Shown here piece by piece: positions 34,289 through 43,021 of a DNA stretch of 64,000 nucleotides. A program made the position numbers and the translations under genes. Where the stretch lies: the NCBI RefSeq assembly GCF_052327305.1, contig NZ_CP182486.1:1178001-1242000 (forward strand). The letters are read 5' to 3'. The notes beneath the pieces were generated by a model. That model was given only the letters and a program-made list of their open reading frames with translations. It did no database searches and was not told the DNA's origin. How positions within the stretch are numbered: the first letter of the stretch is position 1; each line of letters begins with the position of its first letter. The stretch comes from Sphingobium sp052327305 (GTDB lineage: Bacteria > Pseudomonadota > Alphaproteobacteria > Sphingomonadales > Sphingomonadaceae).

Positions 34289-34689
34289 TGATCGCTCTCT
34301 TGGGAAACACGAACACAACAAGACGGCTGAAAATCCTTCGCCGACCGAAAGAATCGATTCGCCCGTCTACGCCTCGACCAGAGCGGCAGGATTGTCATGG
34401 CCGGTTGTGCGCCGCCTTGCTCCAGATTGCGGGAGACGGCGCGACAGTGGAGGGAGATATTCGGCCATGGCACAGCGCGACATTCGTCGGCATGCAGCAT
34501 CAGCTCAGCCTGGTCATTCAGGGCGAACATGCGGCACCCCGCGCGGCCGCGCTCGCAGCGTCCCTTCCTGAGGCCGAATTTGCGATTCGCGGTCATATCG
34601 TGGTCGATCTCGCGGTGGACAGCGTCGTCCATGACGGCCCGGACCTTTCCCGCCTGTCGCTTTGCGTTCTCACGCTTGAGGACTGGTAA
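34288..34689 (+). CDS. conserved-type protein of unknown function
   Basis: A 133-residue ORF beginning at the ATG that overlaps the upstream stop (TGATG). Its first 40 residues are polar and Pro/Arg-rich; the rest (LCAALLQIAGDGATVEG, ATFVGMQHQLSLVIQG, GHIVVDLAVDSVV, LCVLTLEDW) looks like a small alpha-beta domain. The true start may be downstream. I do not recognise the family. It is probably cotranscribed with the 60-residue gene and so under the S24 repressor. The cardiolipin synthase gene follows after 63 bases. Confidence 0.65.
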   Translation: MIALLGNTNTTRRLKILRRPKESIRPSTPRPERQDCHGRLCAALLQIAGDGATVEGDIRPWHSATFVGMQHQLSLVIQGEHAAPRAAALAASLPEAEFAIRGHIVVDLAVDSVVHDGPDLSRLSLCVLTLEDW

Positions 34690-34752
34690 TTAGAGCAAGA
34701 GCAACGGTCGGAACCGCTTCCGTGCGCGAGAATCACACGATAACCTCGCCGA

Positions 34753-36153
34753 ATGATCGCCAGCGGTTCCAACTTCGCCCTCGCCTATCTGCTGGCGGAA
34801 TGGGCGGTCCGCCTTGTTATGCTCGTGGTGATCCCGCTGCGCCGCCCTCCGGAAGCGGCGCGAAGCTGGCTTCTGCTCGTGCTCTTCCTGCCCATCCCCG
34901 CCCTCGTCCTCTATCACCTCATTGGCCGCGCCCGTTTTCCGGCCTGGCGGCATCGTCGCTTCGAGGAAACCGCGACGGCGCGGCAGGCAGTGGCAGACAG
35001 CCTTCCCCCCGCCACGGTGGACGACGAACGGCTCTCGCGCCTCGCGCATCTGCTGGGCGACTTTCCGGACTGCGGGGGCAACAAGGTCGAACTGCTGTTC
35101 GACTATGACGCAGCCATCGATGCGCTGGTCGAGGCGATCGACGGCGCCCGGGTCAGCGTGCACCTCCTCACTTATATCTTCGCTGATGACCGGACAGGCC
35201 ATCGTGTCGCGGAGGCACTTGCCCGCGCACGCAGGCGGGGAGTCGATGTTCGCCTGCTGGTCGATGCCTTAGGCACGCGGCCCTGGCTCCGGCGCACGCG
35301 GGTCATGCTCGAACGGCTCAATGTGCCGATCCGCCTCGCGCTTCCTGTCCGCTTTGCCAGCCTCCGTCGAGCACGCACGGACCTGCGCAATCACCGCAAG
35401 ATCTGCGTGGTCGATGGCGAGATCGGATTTGTCGGCTCGCAGAATATCGTGAACCGTGATTTCCGACCCGGAATCGTCAATGACGAGCTGGTCGCCAAAG
35501 TGGAAGGACCGGTCGTCGCGGCTCTGGCCAGCGTCTTTGCAACGGACTGGTATCTGGAGACGCGCGAGACTTTACCGACTGCGACCATTCCGGCGCCTGT
35601 CGGCGATGCCCGGCTCCAGCTCATGCCGAGCGGCCCGGATTTCGGCAAGCCGGGCTATGAGCGGCTGCTCGTCGAGACTGTCCACCGGTCGGAGCGGGAC
35701 GTGGTGATCGTGTCGCCCTATCTCATCCCGGACGAAGCCCTGCTCATTGCGCTGGAGAACGCCGTCCTGCGCGGCGTTGCCGTCCATCTCATCGTGTCCC
35801 ACGTCGTCGATCAACGCCTCGTCGCTTGGGCGCAACAGAGCTATTACGACGAATTGCTGCGCTCCGGCGTCATCATCCATCGGTATCGCCGACGCCTTCT
35901 TCACGCCAAGCATGTGAGCAAGGACGGCTGCTTAGGGATCGTCGGGTCCAGCAATGCCGATGTACGCTCCTTCATGCTGAACGCGGAGGTCAGCCTGCTC
36001 ATTCATGAGCCCTCCGTCGGGGCAGCACTCCGCGCGGTGCAGGCGGGCTATATGGAGGCAAGCGACGTGCTGACTCTCGCGGAATGGCGGGCACGGCCGC
36101 GCGTGCGTCGAATCATGGAAAATGCCGCCCGGCTCGTCAGCCCGCTGCTCTGA
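34753..36153 (+). CDS. cls: cardiolipin synthase (phospholipase D type)
   Basis: The 466-residue protein has an N-terminal hydrophobic region with one or two helices (LAYLLAEWAVRLVMLVVIP, LLLVLFLPIPALVLYHLI) and two PLD HKD motifs: NHRKICVVDGEIGFVGSQN and LHAKHVSKDGCLGIVGSSN. It should condense two phosphatidylglycerols to cardiolipin at the inner membrane. Length is normal for ClsA-type enzymes. It lies just downstream of the regulator-linked small genes, on the same strand, but with a 63-base gap that could hold its own promoter. Confidence 0.92.
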   Translation: MIASGSNFALAYLLAEWAVRLVMLVVIPLRRPPEAARSWLLLVLFLPIPALVLYHLIGRARFPAWRHRRFEETATARQAVADSLPPATVDDERLSRLAHLLGDFPDCGGNKVELLFDYDAAIDALVEAIDGARVSVHLLTYIFADDRTGHRVAEALARARRRGVDVRLLVDALGTRPWLRRTRVMLERLNVPIRLALPVRFASLRRARTDLRNHRKICVVDGEIGFVGSQNIVNRDFRPGIVNDELVAKVEGPVVAALASVFATDWYLETRETLPTATIPAPVGDARLQLMPSGPDFGKPGYERLLVETVHRSERDVVIVSPYLIPDEALLIALENAVLRGVAVHLIVSHVVDQRLVAWAQQSYYDELLRSGVIIHRYRRRLLHAKHVSKDGCLGIVGSSNADVRSFMLNAEVSLLIHEPSVGAALRAVQAGYMEASDVLTLAEWRARPRVRRIMENAARLVSPLL

Positions 36154-36181
36154 ACTGCGCTCAAGTTCCCGAGGGCGCTCG

Positions 36182-36484
36182 TTACTCGGCGTCGATCATG
36201 AAGAAGGTGTTGTCGCGATATTTGACGTCCATCCGGTCGAACAACGGATGGATCTCGAAGCTCTGGTCCGTCACCGAAACTTCGGAAAGGCCAGCGAGAT
36301 TGTAACTGCCGACCTTGTCTTCCTTGGGAGGAAGCCCCTCGCGCGTCACGGTGATCGCATCAATGAAGAAGCTGTCGTTCCTGCGATAGAGGACATGCGG
36401 CGCGAGAACCAGCGCGAGCTTGTTGTACCGCGCGGCGAGGCAGCGCTTGAGCGCGATGGCTTCCAATATCGCCTTGTTTTCCAT
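36182..36484 (-). CDS. WYL-like small protein
   Basis: A 100-residue protein from the ATG 36484: MENKAILEAIALKRCLAARYN, then LAPHVLYRRNDSFFIDAITV and KVGSYNLAGLSEVSVTD. The order (Y..., APHxLYxRxDxxFxDA, a later GxYNLAGL) resembles the ligand-binding WYL domain without a DNA-binding domain. Such single-domain proteins are common in sphingomonads. The role is unknown. It is convergent with cls (28-base gap) and divergent from the TauE-family gene. Confidence 0.7.
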   Translation of the reverse strand: MENKAILEAIALKRCLAARYNKLALVLAPHVLYRRNDSFFIDAITVTREGLPPKEDKVGSYNLAGLSEVSVTDQSFEIHPLFDRMDVKYRDNTFFMIDAE

Positions 36485-36681
36485 TGCCGGGCGCAATTGC
36501 GCGTTTTCGCATCTCAAGGCAAGGGGGGAACACGCATAGCGCCGACCACGCCCCGGTCTTGAGCCGGCAGCAGAATTTGTTTGTGCGCCGCGCATTGCCA
36601 TTGAGCGTCGCATAAGCCACCGACGACGCGCCGTATGAGACGATGTGCCCGGCGACGAGCTGAACAGGGGAACAAGCACGG

Positions 36682-37461
36682 ATGGACTATGCCCACGGCC
36701 TGGCCGGACTGCTGGTGGGGACGCTGGTGGGCATGACGGGCGTGGGCGGCGGATCGCTCATGGCGCCGATCCTCGTGCTGTTGCTCGGCGTTGCGCCGAC
36801 CACTGCGGTCGGCACGGATTTGTGGTTCGCGGCGATTACCAAGTCCGTTGGCGGGGCCGTGCACCAGCGCCTAGGCGAGCCGGACTGGCAGGTGGTGAAG
36901 CGGCTGGCGATGGGAAGCATCCCGGCGAGCATTCTCACCCTGTTGGTTCTGTCTCAGCTCGATCTCGGGCAAATGCGTCAGGGGCTGGTCATAAACGCGC
37001 TTGGCGTCATCCTCGTTCTCACTGCGATAGCCACGCTTTCATGGCGTAAGGTTCACGGCCTCGCTCTCAACCTCACCCAAGAGACAGCAGAGCGCTACCG
37101 TGCGTTGCAGCCCGCGCTGACCGTCGTGGCCGGCGCCATCCTCGGCGTGCTTGTCACTGTCACATCGATTGGAGCGGGCGCGCTTGGCGCGACGATGCTG
37201 CTCGCGCTCTATCCGCTGCGCATGTCAGCCACCCGGCTCGTGGGCACCGACATCGTCCACGCCGTGCCCCTCACCATCGTCGCCGGCATCGGACATTTGT
37301 GGATGGGCAATGTGGATTTTTCGCTGCTCGGCGCGCTGCTGATCGGCTCGATCCCCGGCATCATCCTGGGCTCTTATCTCTCGACCCGCCTGTCCGACCG
37401 GTTCGTCAGGCCCGCGCTTGCCATTGTGCTGCTCGCAAGCGGTGTGAAGATGCTGAGCTGA
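36682..37461 (+). CDS. TauE/SafE-family membrane permease
   Basis: A 259-residue membrane protein with about eight helices and the family pattern VGMTGVGGGSLMAPILVLLLG near the N-terminus and a second glycine-rich VTVTSIGAGALGATMLLALYP in the other half. TauE/SafE proteins are thought to export sulfite or sulfur organics. No sulfur-metabolism gene is adjacent. The substrate cannot be inferred further. Confidence 0.9.
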   Translation: MDYAHGLAGLLVGTLVGMTGVGGGSLMAPILVLLLGVAPTTAVGTDLWFAAITKSVGGAVHQRLGEPDWQVVKRLAMGSIPASILTLLVLSQLDLGQMRQGLVINALGVILVLTAIATLSWRKVHGLALNLTQETAERYRALQPALTVVAGAILGVLVTVTSIGAGALGATMLLALYPLRMSATRLVGTDIVHAVPLTIVAGIGHLWMGNVDFSLLGALLIGSIPGIILGSYLSTRLSDRFVRPALAIVLLASGVKMLS

Positions 37462-37509
37462 GCGGGGCGGCGGCCGGAATAGCCCAGCTCGTTAGCAGCA
37501 AGTTTCAGA

Positions 37510-38472
37510 TTAGCCCAAGTCCGTCAGATGCGCCTTCGCGGCCGCATATTCGCGCGCCAGGCATCTTATGAACGTGGCGGTGGGGACAATTTCGTGGATC
37601 GAGCCGATCCCCTGCCCCGCACCCCATATGTCTTTCCACGCTTTGGCTCCACTGGCCTCGCCAAAGTTCATGGCAGAGGGATCGCGCTGCGGTAAATTTT
37701 CCGGGTCCATGCCCTGCGCAATAATCGACTCCCGCAGATAGTTGCCATTTACTCCGGTAAAATAGCTTGAGTTGACAATATCTTGCGCCGAACCGCTTAA
37801 GATCGCCTCTTTATATGCTGCAGTTGCGTTCGCCTCCCGCGTCGCAATAAAAGGCGACCCCATATAGGCGAAGTCCGCGCCCATCGCTTGTGCCGCCAGA
37901 ATACCCGCGCCGGTCGAGATCGCGCCGGACAGGGCAATCGGCCCGTCGAACCACGCCCGGGTTTCCGCCACCAGCGCAAAGGGCGACTGCACGCCCGCAT
38001 GTCCGCCTGCCCCGGCCGCTACCAGAATGAGGCCGTCCGCCCCTTTTTCGATCGCCTTGCGGGCAAAGCGCTGATTGATGACATCGTGGAACACCAGCCC
38101 GCCCCAGCTATGGACGGCCTGGTTCACTTCCTCATTGGCGCCCAGCGACGTGATGATGAGCGGCACCTTGAAGCGCGCGCAGATCGCCAGATCATCCATG
38201 AGGCGTGGATTGGACTTGTGGACGATGAGGTTGATGGCGAAGGGGGCAGCCGGCGCTTCCGGGTGCGCGGCATCATGCGCGGCGAGCGCGGTGCTTATTT
38301 TTTCCAACCAGCGTTCGAGCTCTTCGGCGGGGCGCGCATTGAGCGACGGCACTGCGCCGATGATCCCGCTAGTGCATTGGGCAATGACCAGTTCCGGATT
38401 GGAAACGATGAAGAGCGGCGCACCGATCAGCGGCAGGCGCAGTCCGCGTCGCAGGGGTTCCGGGATCGCCAT
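37510..38472 (-). CDS. nitronate monooxygenase family flavoprotein
   Basis: This 320-residue TIM-barrel has the NMO pattern: PLIGAPLFIVSNPELVIAQ, DGLILVAAGAGGHAG (FMN phosphate region), ALSGAISTGAGILAAQAMGADFAYMGSPFIAT. It uses FMN to oxidise nitronates; many family members have other substrates. It is convergent with the TauE-type gene and divergent from the PH-domain gene. The C-terminal stretch is slightly longer than minimal. Family secure; substrate open. Confidence 0.9.
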   Translation of the reverse strand: MAIPEPLRRGLRLPLIGAPLFIVSNPELVIAQCTSGIIGAVPSLNARPAEELERWLEKISTALAAHDAAHPEAPAAPFAINLIVHKSNPRLMDDLAICARFKVPLIITSLGANEEVNQAVHSWGGLVFHDVINQRFARKAIEKGADGLILVAAGAGGHAGVQSPFALVAETRAWFDGPIALSGAISTGAGILAAQAMGADFAYMGSPFIATREANATAAYKEAILSGSAQDIVNSSYFTGVNGNYLRESIIAQGMDPENLPQRDPSAMNFGEASGAKAWKDIWGAGQGIGSIHEIVPTATFIRCLAREYAAAKAHLTDLG

Positions 38473-38571
38473 CTCTCACCTCTTCGCTTCTGTCTTGTAG
38501 AGGCGGCTTGGCGAGCCCGTTCGCCCGCGTCAATCAGGCTGATGCTTGACCAACCGGGCCATGGGAATAGG

Positions 38572-38997
38572 ATGAGCACCGTGACACGCGATCCAACCAG
38601 CATGCCGCAGGGGCAGTGGCTTTACGACGAGCATCCCGCGATGTTCGGAAACCATCCATTTCTTTTCACGCTGCTCGCCATTTCGATCGTCGGCCTGTTG
38701 GTGATCGGCATCTGGTCGATCGTCGTGCGCGGTGAGCGGCTGGCGATTCGCCCCGGCGAAATCCTCGCGGAACGCGGGCTCATTTCGAAGCAGCGGGTGC
38801 AAGTGAACCTTGAGAGCGTGCGATCCGTGCGCGTGAATCAGGGCGTGATGCAGCGTTTGCTCAATGTCGGCGACGTCGAGATCTTCACGGCTGGCGATTA
38901 TGCCGAGATCGCCATTCGCGGCTTGCCGGCGCCCAATCGGATTCGCGAGATCATCAGCGCGCAGCCCGGAAGCCGCTTGCCGCCGCGCGAGACGTGA
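38572..38997 (+). CDS. PH-domain membrane protein (bPH2 type)
   Basis: The 141-residue protein starts MSTVTRDPTSMPQGQWLYDE, has one hydrophobic stretch LFTLLAISIVGLLVIGIW and then a bacterial PH-like domain (LAIRPGEILAERGLISKQRVQVNLESVRSVRV with the typical IEL-like GDVEIFTAG). These proteins sit in the membrane with unknown roles. The start ATG 38572 is preferred; a longer in-frame reading through the preceding gap is not supported. It is followed by another membrane protein gene after 83 bases. Confidence 0.82.
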   Translation: MSTVTRDPTSMPQGQWLYDEHPAMFGNHPFLFTLLAISIVGLLVIGIWSIVVRGERLAIRPGEILAERGLISKQRVQVNLESVRSVRVNQGVMQRLLNVGDVEIFTAGDYAEIAIRGLPAPNRIREIISAQPGSRLPPRET

Positions 38998-39080
38998 GCC
39001 ACAAGAAGGGACCTGCCGGACCACCTGTTACGACCCTGTTTACCTTATTTCGTTAGATACATCTGCCGGAAGGAGCCGGC

Positions 39081-39863
39081 ATGGATATGACGAAACCTCT
39101 GCCTCAGCGGCGCAAGCGCGCGCCAATCGACATCGTATTGGGCAGCTCGGAGACGCTCGCGGTGCTGATCGCTGCCCTGACGGTCGCCTTCGTCGCCGCC
39201 CTGCCCGAAGCGACCCTCTGGAACATCCTCGTGAAGGGCGGCCTTGCTCAAGACTTGTCCATTCTGGCGCCCCCTGCCCCTCCCACCGCGCATCTTGCGC
39301 TCGCAATGCTGGTCGGCGGGATCGCAGGGCTTTTCGCGCTCGTCGCGCACCGCCTTGTGGCATGGATCCAGCGCCGGCGTTCAAGCGCCAACGAAGCCGG
39401 GATGCCTGCACGCAGACGCGCGGACAGTCATCCCGACGCACCGCCCCGCCCGCCCCTCATGGCCAGCCGGGATCTGCCGCCACCCCCGCCAACGGCTACA
39501 ACTGATGCGTCTGATCGGACAGACGATCTCTCGGGGTGCGTCACTGCGTCCCCCATTTCTCAGAACGGCACGACAGGCGACACGAGCCTCCACGATCTTC
39601 TTTTCCGTTTCGAGCGGGGGCTTTTTCGCCGAATCGCGGTTTGCGAGGCGCAGATCGCGAGCGCGCACCTTACCGAGCGGATGATTTTTGCGCCCGGAGC
39701 GCCGACAATGCACAGCATCCAGCCTTACGGAGCATCGGAGCGGGAGCCGCAACCCACGCCCCGGATGCCGACCCCCGCCAATGACCTCGCCGACGCAGTG
39801 GAGGTGCAACTCGAAAGCGCGCTCCTCACGCTGCGCCGCCTCGCCGAGCAGGGCCGCCGCTAG
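39081..39863 (+). CDS. unknown membrane protein with coiled-coil-like tail
   Basis: The 260-residue protein (start 39081, AGGAG six bases ahead) has two hydrophobic segments near residues 20-45 (LGSSETLAVLIAALTVAFVAAL) and 70-95 (LALAMLVGGIAGLFALVAHRLV). A Pro-rich low-complexity linker follows and then helical stretches (LFRFERGLFRRIAVCEAQIA; AVEVQLESALLTLRRLAEQG). I do not recognise the family. The layout suggests an inner-membrane protein with a cytoplasmic tail. It ends four bases before the convergent acyl-CoA dehydrogenase gene. Confidence 0.75.
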   Translation: MDMTKPLPQRRKRAPIDIVLGSSETLAVLIAALTVAFVAALPEATLWNILVKGGLAQDLSILAPPAPPTAHLALAMLVGGIAGLFALVAHRLVAWIQRRRSSANEAGMPARRRADSHPDAPPRPPLMASRDLPPPPPTATTDASDRTDDLSGCVTASPISQNGTTGDTSLHDLLFRFERGLFRRIAVCEAQIASAHLTERMIFAPGAPTMHSIQPYGASEREPQPTPRMPTPANDLADAVEVQLESALLTLRRLAEQGRR

Positions 39864-39867
39864 AATC

Positions 39868-41589
39868 CTAGACGGCCAGCATCTCGGCCGGGCAGCGGAT
39901 TGCAGCGATATTGGCCAGCGCAAGTGGCAGTCGCTGCGACAGGAAAAAGTCTGAAACGGACGACTTTGCCGCAAGAGCAGCATGGTCGCCCTCACCGCTG
40001 GCTTTCATCTCCTCCGCACGCTCCGCCTGACGCCCCAGAAGCCAGCCACCGATCACGCCCGCGCAAAGATTGAGGAAAGGATAGGCTGCTGCTCCGGCGC
40101 CTGCCTGATCGTGCGCGCGCATTTGGGAGGCCGCCTCTGCCAGCAGGGACAGCGCCTGTTCCATTGTCGCGCGGCGCGTGTCATTCCGCCACTGGCTGAT
40201 TTCTTCGGCTATGTCGGCCTGTAGCTCCGCCATCGCGGCACCGCCGTCTCCGCGCAGCTTGCGCCCGGCGAGGTCCATCGCCTGAATGCCGTTCGTCCCC
40301 TCGTAGATCGGAGCGATCCGGGCATCGCGATAATGCTGAGCGACGCCCGTCTCCTCGATATAGCCCATGCCGCCATGCACCTGAACGGCGAGGCTGGTGA
40401 CGAGTACCCCAACATCCGTTCCGTAGGCCTTGCTGATCGGCGTCAGCAGGTCCGCCCGCCGCTTCCATCGCGCCCGGATGTCCGCATCCGGTTCGGCATG
40501 GGCATGGTCGACAGCGGCGGCGTTCATATAGACGATCGCACGCGCCGCCTGCGTTTCCGCGGTCATCGTCATGAGCATCCGACGCACATCGGGATGCTCG
40601 ATGATCGGGCCGAACTGAATGCGCTCCGCCGCATAGGCATAGGCATCCTGCCGCGCCCGCTCGGCGATCGCCACACCCTGCAGACCCACATTGATGCGCG
40701 CATGGTTCATCATGGTGAACATCGCGGCCAGCCCGCCATGCTCCGCGCCGACCAGCCAGCCGACGCAAGCGCCTTTCTCGCCATATTGCATGGTGCAGGT
40801 CGGCGAGGCGTGGATGCCGAGCTTGTGCTCGATGGAAACGCACTGCACGTCGTTACGCTTGGCCAGGTGGCCGCTCTCATCGGGCAGGAACTTCGACACC
40901 AGAAAGAGACTGATGCCCTTCGGTCCCGCTGGCGCATCGGGTAGGCGAGCCAGCACGAGATGGACGATGTTGTCCGCCACATCATGCTCGCCCCAGGTAA
41001 TGAAGATCTTCTGCCCCGCGATCCGATAGCTGCCATCGCCAGCAGGGACAGCCGTGCTACGCAACGCGCCCAGATCGCTGCCCGCCTGCGGCTCGGTCAG
41101 GTTCATCGTCGCCGTCCATTCGCCCGAGACGATGCGGCTAAGGTAAAGTGCTTGCTGCTCGGCCGTTCCGTGCGCCTGCAGTGCCTCGATTGCGCCCAGA
41201 GTGAGCATGGGATTGAGCGAGAGCGCCATGTTTGCGGCAGTGAGCTGTTCCTGCACAGCTGCGCACAGCACGAAGGGCAGGCCCTGCCCGCCATGATCGG
41301 GATGCGCGGAAAGACCCAGCCAGCCGCCCGCCGCATAATCCCGATAGGCCTCGCGAAAGCCCTTTGGCAGCGTCACCGTTCCATTTTGCCAGCGGGCACC
41401 TTCCCTGTCTCCGCTGCGGTTGAGCGGGGCGAACACCGCTTCCGCAAGACGCGCCGACTCGCCGAGAATCGCTTCAGCGGTATCCAGACCGGCGACTTCG
41501 AAACCGGGCAAGCCGGACAGTCCCGGCAAATCCGCTACGGCACCCAGCACGAACATCTGCTCGGCGATCGGTGCGCGATAATCCGCCAT
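39868..41589 (-). CDS. acyl-CoA dehydrogenase (DmdC-like)
   Basis: A 573-residue flavoprotein from the ATG 41589 (MADYRAPIAEQMFVLGAVADL). It has ATMNLTEPQAGSDLGAL and QKIFITWGEHDVADNIVHL for FAD and substrate binding, HKLGIHASPTCTMQYGEKGACVGW, and VHGGMGYIEETGVAQHYRDARIAPIYEGTNGIQAMDL read as the MGYIEE and YEGTNGIQ motifs with the catalytic Glu. The extra N- and C-terminal parts match the 3-methylmercaptopropionyl-CoA dehydrogenase subgroup. It may act on fatty or methylthio acyl-CoA; sequence alone does not decide. Confidence 0.92.
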   Translation of the reverse strand: MADYRAPIAEQMFVLGAVADLPGLSGLPGFEVAGLDTAEAILGESARLAEAVFAPLNRSGDREGARWQNGTVTLPKGFREAYRDYAAGGWLGLSAHPDHGGQGLPFVLCAAVQEQLTAANMALSLNPMLTLGAIEALQAHGTAEQQALYLSRIVSGEWTATMNLTEPQAGSDLGALRSTAVPAGDGSYRIAGQKIFITWGEHDVADNIVHLVLARLPDAPAGPKGISLFLVSKFLPDESGHLAKRNDVQCVSIEHKLGIHASPTCTMQYGEKGACVGWLVGAEHGGLAAMFTMMNHARINVGLQGVAIAERARQDAYAYAAERIQFGPIIEHPDVRRMLMTMTAETQAARAIVYMNAAAVDHAHAEPDADIRARWKRRADLLTPISKAYGTDVGVLVTSLAVQVHGGMGYIEETGVAQHYRDARIAPIYEGTNGIQAMDLAGRKLRGDGGAAMAELQADIAEEISQWRNDTRRATMEQALSLLAEAASQMRAHDQAGAGAAAYPFLNLCAGVIGGWLLGRQAERAEEMKASGEGDHAALAAKSSVSDFFLSQRLPLALANIAAIRCPAEMLAV

Positions 41590-41680
41590 CTCGATATCTC
41601 CTCTCCCAGCCATTCGGCCACTATCGGGGATGGCGGAGACCGGGTACGAGAGCAAGCTTGGTACGCCAAATGGGGGTTAG

Positions 41681-42976
41681 ATGGAGCAGATGACGGTCGC
41701 GCCGGTTCGGGTCTCCTGGTGGCGGCATCTTTATGTTCAGGTGTTAATCGCGATCGTGCTGGGCGTGGCGCTCGGCGCTCTTGCCCCGCCTTGGGGCGGC
41801 GCGATGAAGCCTCTGGCCGACGCCTTCGTGAAAGCGATCAAGATGGTGATCGCGCCCGTCATCTTCCTCACGCTCGCCTCGGGCATCGCGCATATGCGCG
41901 GGCTGGGCGAACTGGGCCGGGTTGCGCTGCGCGCGCTCGGTTATTTCATCATCGTCTCGTCCTTCGCGCTGTTCATCGGGCTGGTCGTGGCAAACGTCGT
42001 GAAGCCCGGCGCCGGGCTGGGCGTCGATCCTGCGTCTCTCGATGCCTCGGCAGTCAGCGAATATGCGAGCGCAGCCGCGCATAACTCTCTCAGCGCCTTC
42101 CTGCTGGACATCATCCCGACGACTCCGATTTCCGCGCTCACCGAAGGCTCGATCCTTCAGGTGCTGTTCGTCGCTATCATCACTGGTGTCGCTCTGGCGC
42201 TGATGGGGGATGCCGCCGCGCCGATCGTGCGGGCGACGGACCAGCTCGGCGCACTCGCTTTCCGCATCGTCGCGCTCATCATGCGCGCCGCGCCCATCGG
42301 CGCATTCGCGGCCATGGCCTTCACAATCGGACATTATGGCATCGGCGCGCTTGCCAATCTCGTGACGCTGGTCATCACCTTTTACGTCACGTCTGCGCTT
42401 TTCGTGCTGCTCGTGCTGGGCGCCATCGCGCGCTTCACGGGTTTTTCCATTGTCAGGCTTATCGCCTATCTCAAGGCCGAGTTGCTGCTCGTGCTCGGCA
42501 CCTCCTCGTCGGAAAGCGCATTGCCCAGCCTGATGAAGCGGTTGGAAGATGCCGGATGCGCGCCGGGCATCGTCGGTCTCGTCGTGCCTCTTGGCTACAG
42601 CTTCAACCTCGATGGGACGAACATCTACCTCACGCTCGCCGCTCTGTTCATCGCGCAGGCCTGCGGCATCGATCTCAGCTTGGCCGATCAGCTCGGGCTG
42701 ATGGCCGTCGCAGTCATCTCCAGCAAGGGCGCGGCGGGCGTCACCGGCGCCGGCTTCATCACGCTGGCTGCCACCCTGGCAGTAGTGCCCAGCGTGCCGG
42801 TCGCCGGAATGGCGCTGATCCTGGGCGTCGACCGGTTCATGAGCGAGTGCCGCAGCCTCACCAATTTCATCGGCAATGCCGTTGCGACCATCGTGATCGC
42901 ACGCTGGGAGAAGGAACTGGATCGCGATGCGCTCGATCGGGCGCTGAGCGGTCGTCCTGCCCCCGTCACACCGTAG
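41681..42976 (+). CDS. dctA: dicarboxylate/amino acid:cation symporter
   Basis: The 431-residue transporter has the family motifs: PLADAFVKAIKMVIAPVIFLT, the serine-rich GTSSSESALPSLMKRLED (reentrant loop 1), YSFNLDGTNIYLTLAALFIAQA and the second loop SKGAAGVTGAGFITLAATL. It is the DctA/GltP type, moving C4-dicarboxylates or glutamate with protons or sodium. GGGGG four bases before the start is the ribosome site. It is divergent from the acyl-CoA dehydrogenase gene with 91 bases between. Gene symbol is by family, the exact substrate is open. Confidence 0.9.
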   Translation: MEQMTVAPVRVSWWRHLYVQVLIAIVLGVALGALAPPWGGAMKPLADAFVKAIKMVIAPVIFLTLASGIAHMRGLGELGRVALRALGYFIIVSSFALFIGLVVANVVKPGAGLGVDPASLDASAVSEYASAAAHNSLSAFLLDIIPTTPISALTEGSILQVLFVAIITGVALALMGDAAAPIVRATDQLGALAFRIVALIMRAAPIGAFAAMAFTIGHYGIGALANLVTLVITFYVTSALFVLLVLGAIARFTGFSIVRLIAYLKAELLLVLGTSSSESALPSLMKRLEDAGCAPGIVGLVVPLGYSFNLDGTNIYLTLAALFIAQACGIDLSLADQLGLMAVAVISSKGAAGVTGAGFITLAATLAVVPSVPVAGMALILGVDRFMSECRSLTNFIGNAVATIVIARWEKELDRDALDRALSGRPAPVTP

Positions 42977-43021
42977 ATCGGCCTGCTTGTGCGGGCACCC
43001 GCGACGTCTTACATTCGCGCC

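Noticed and set aside
34690..35202. 170-residue minus-strand frame near cls
   Set aside because: Antisense to the start of cls, no ribosome site and no recognisable domain.
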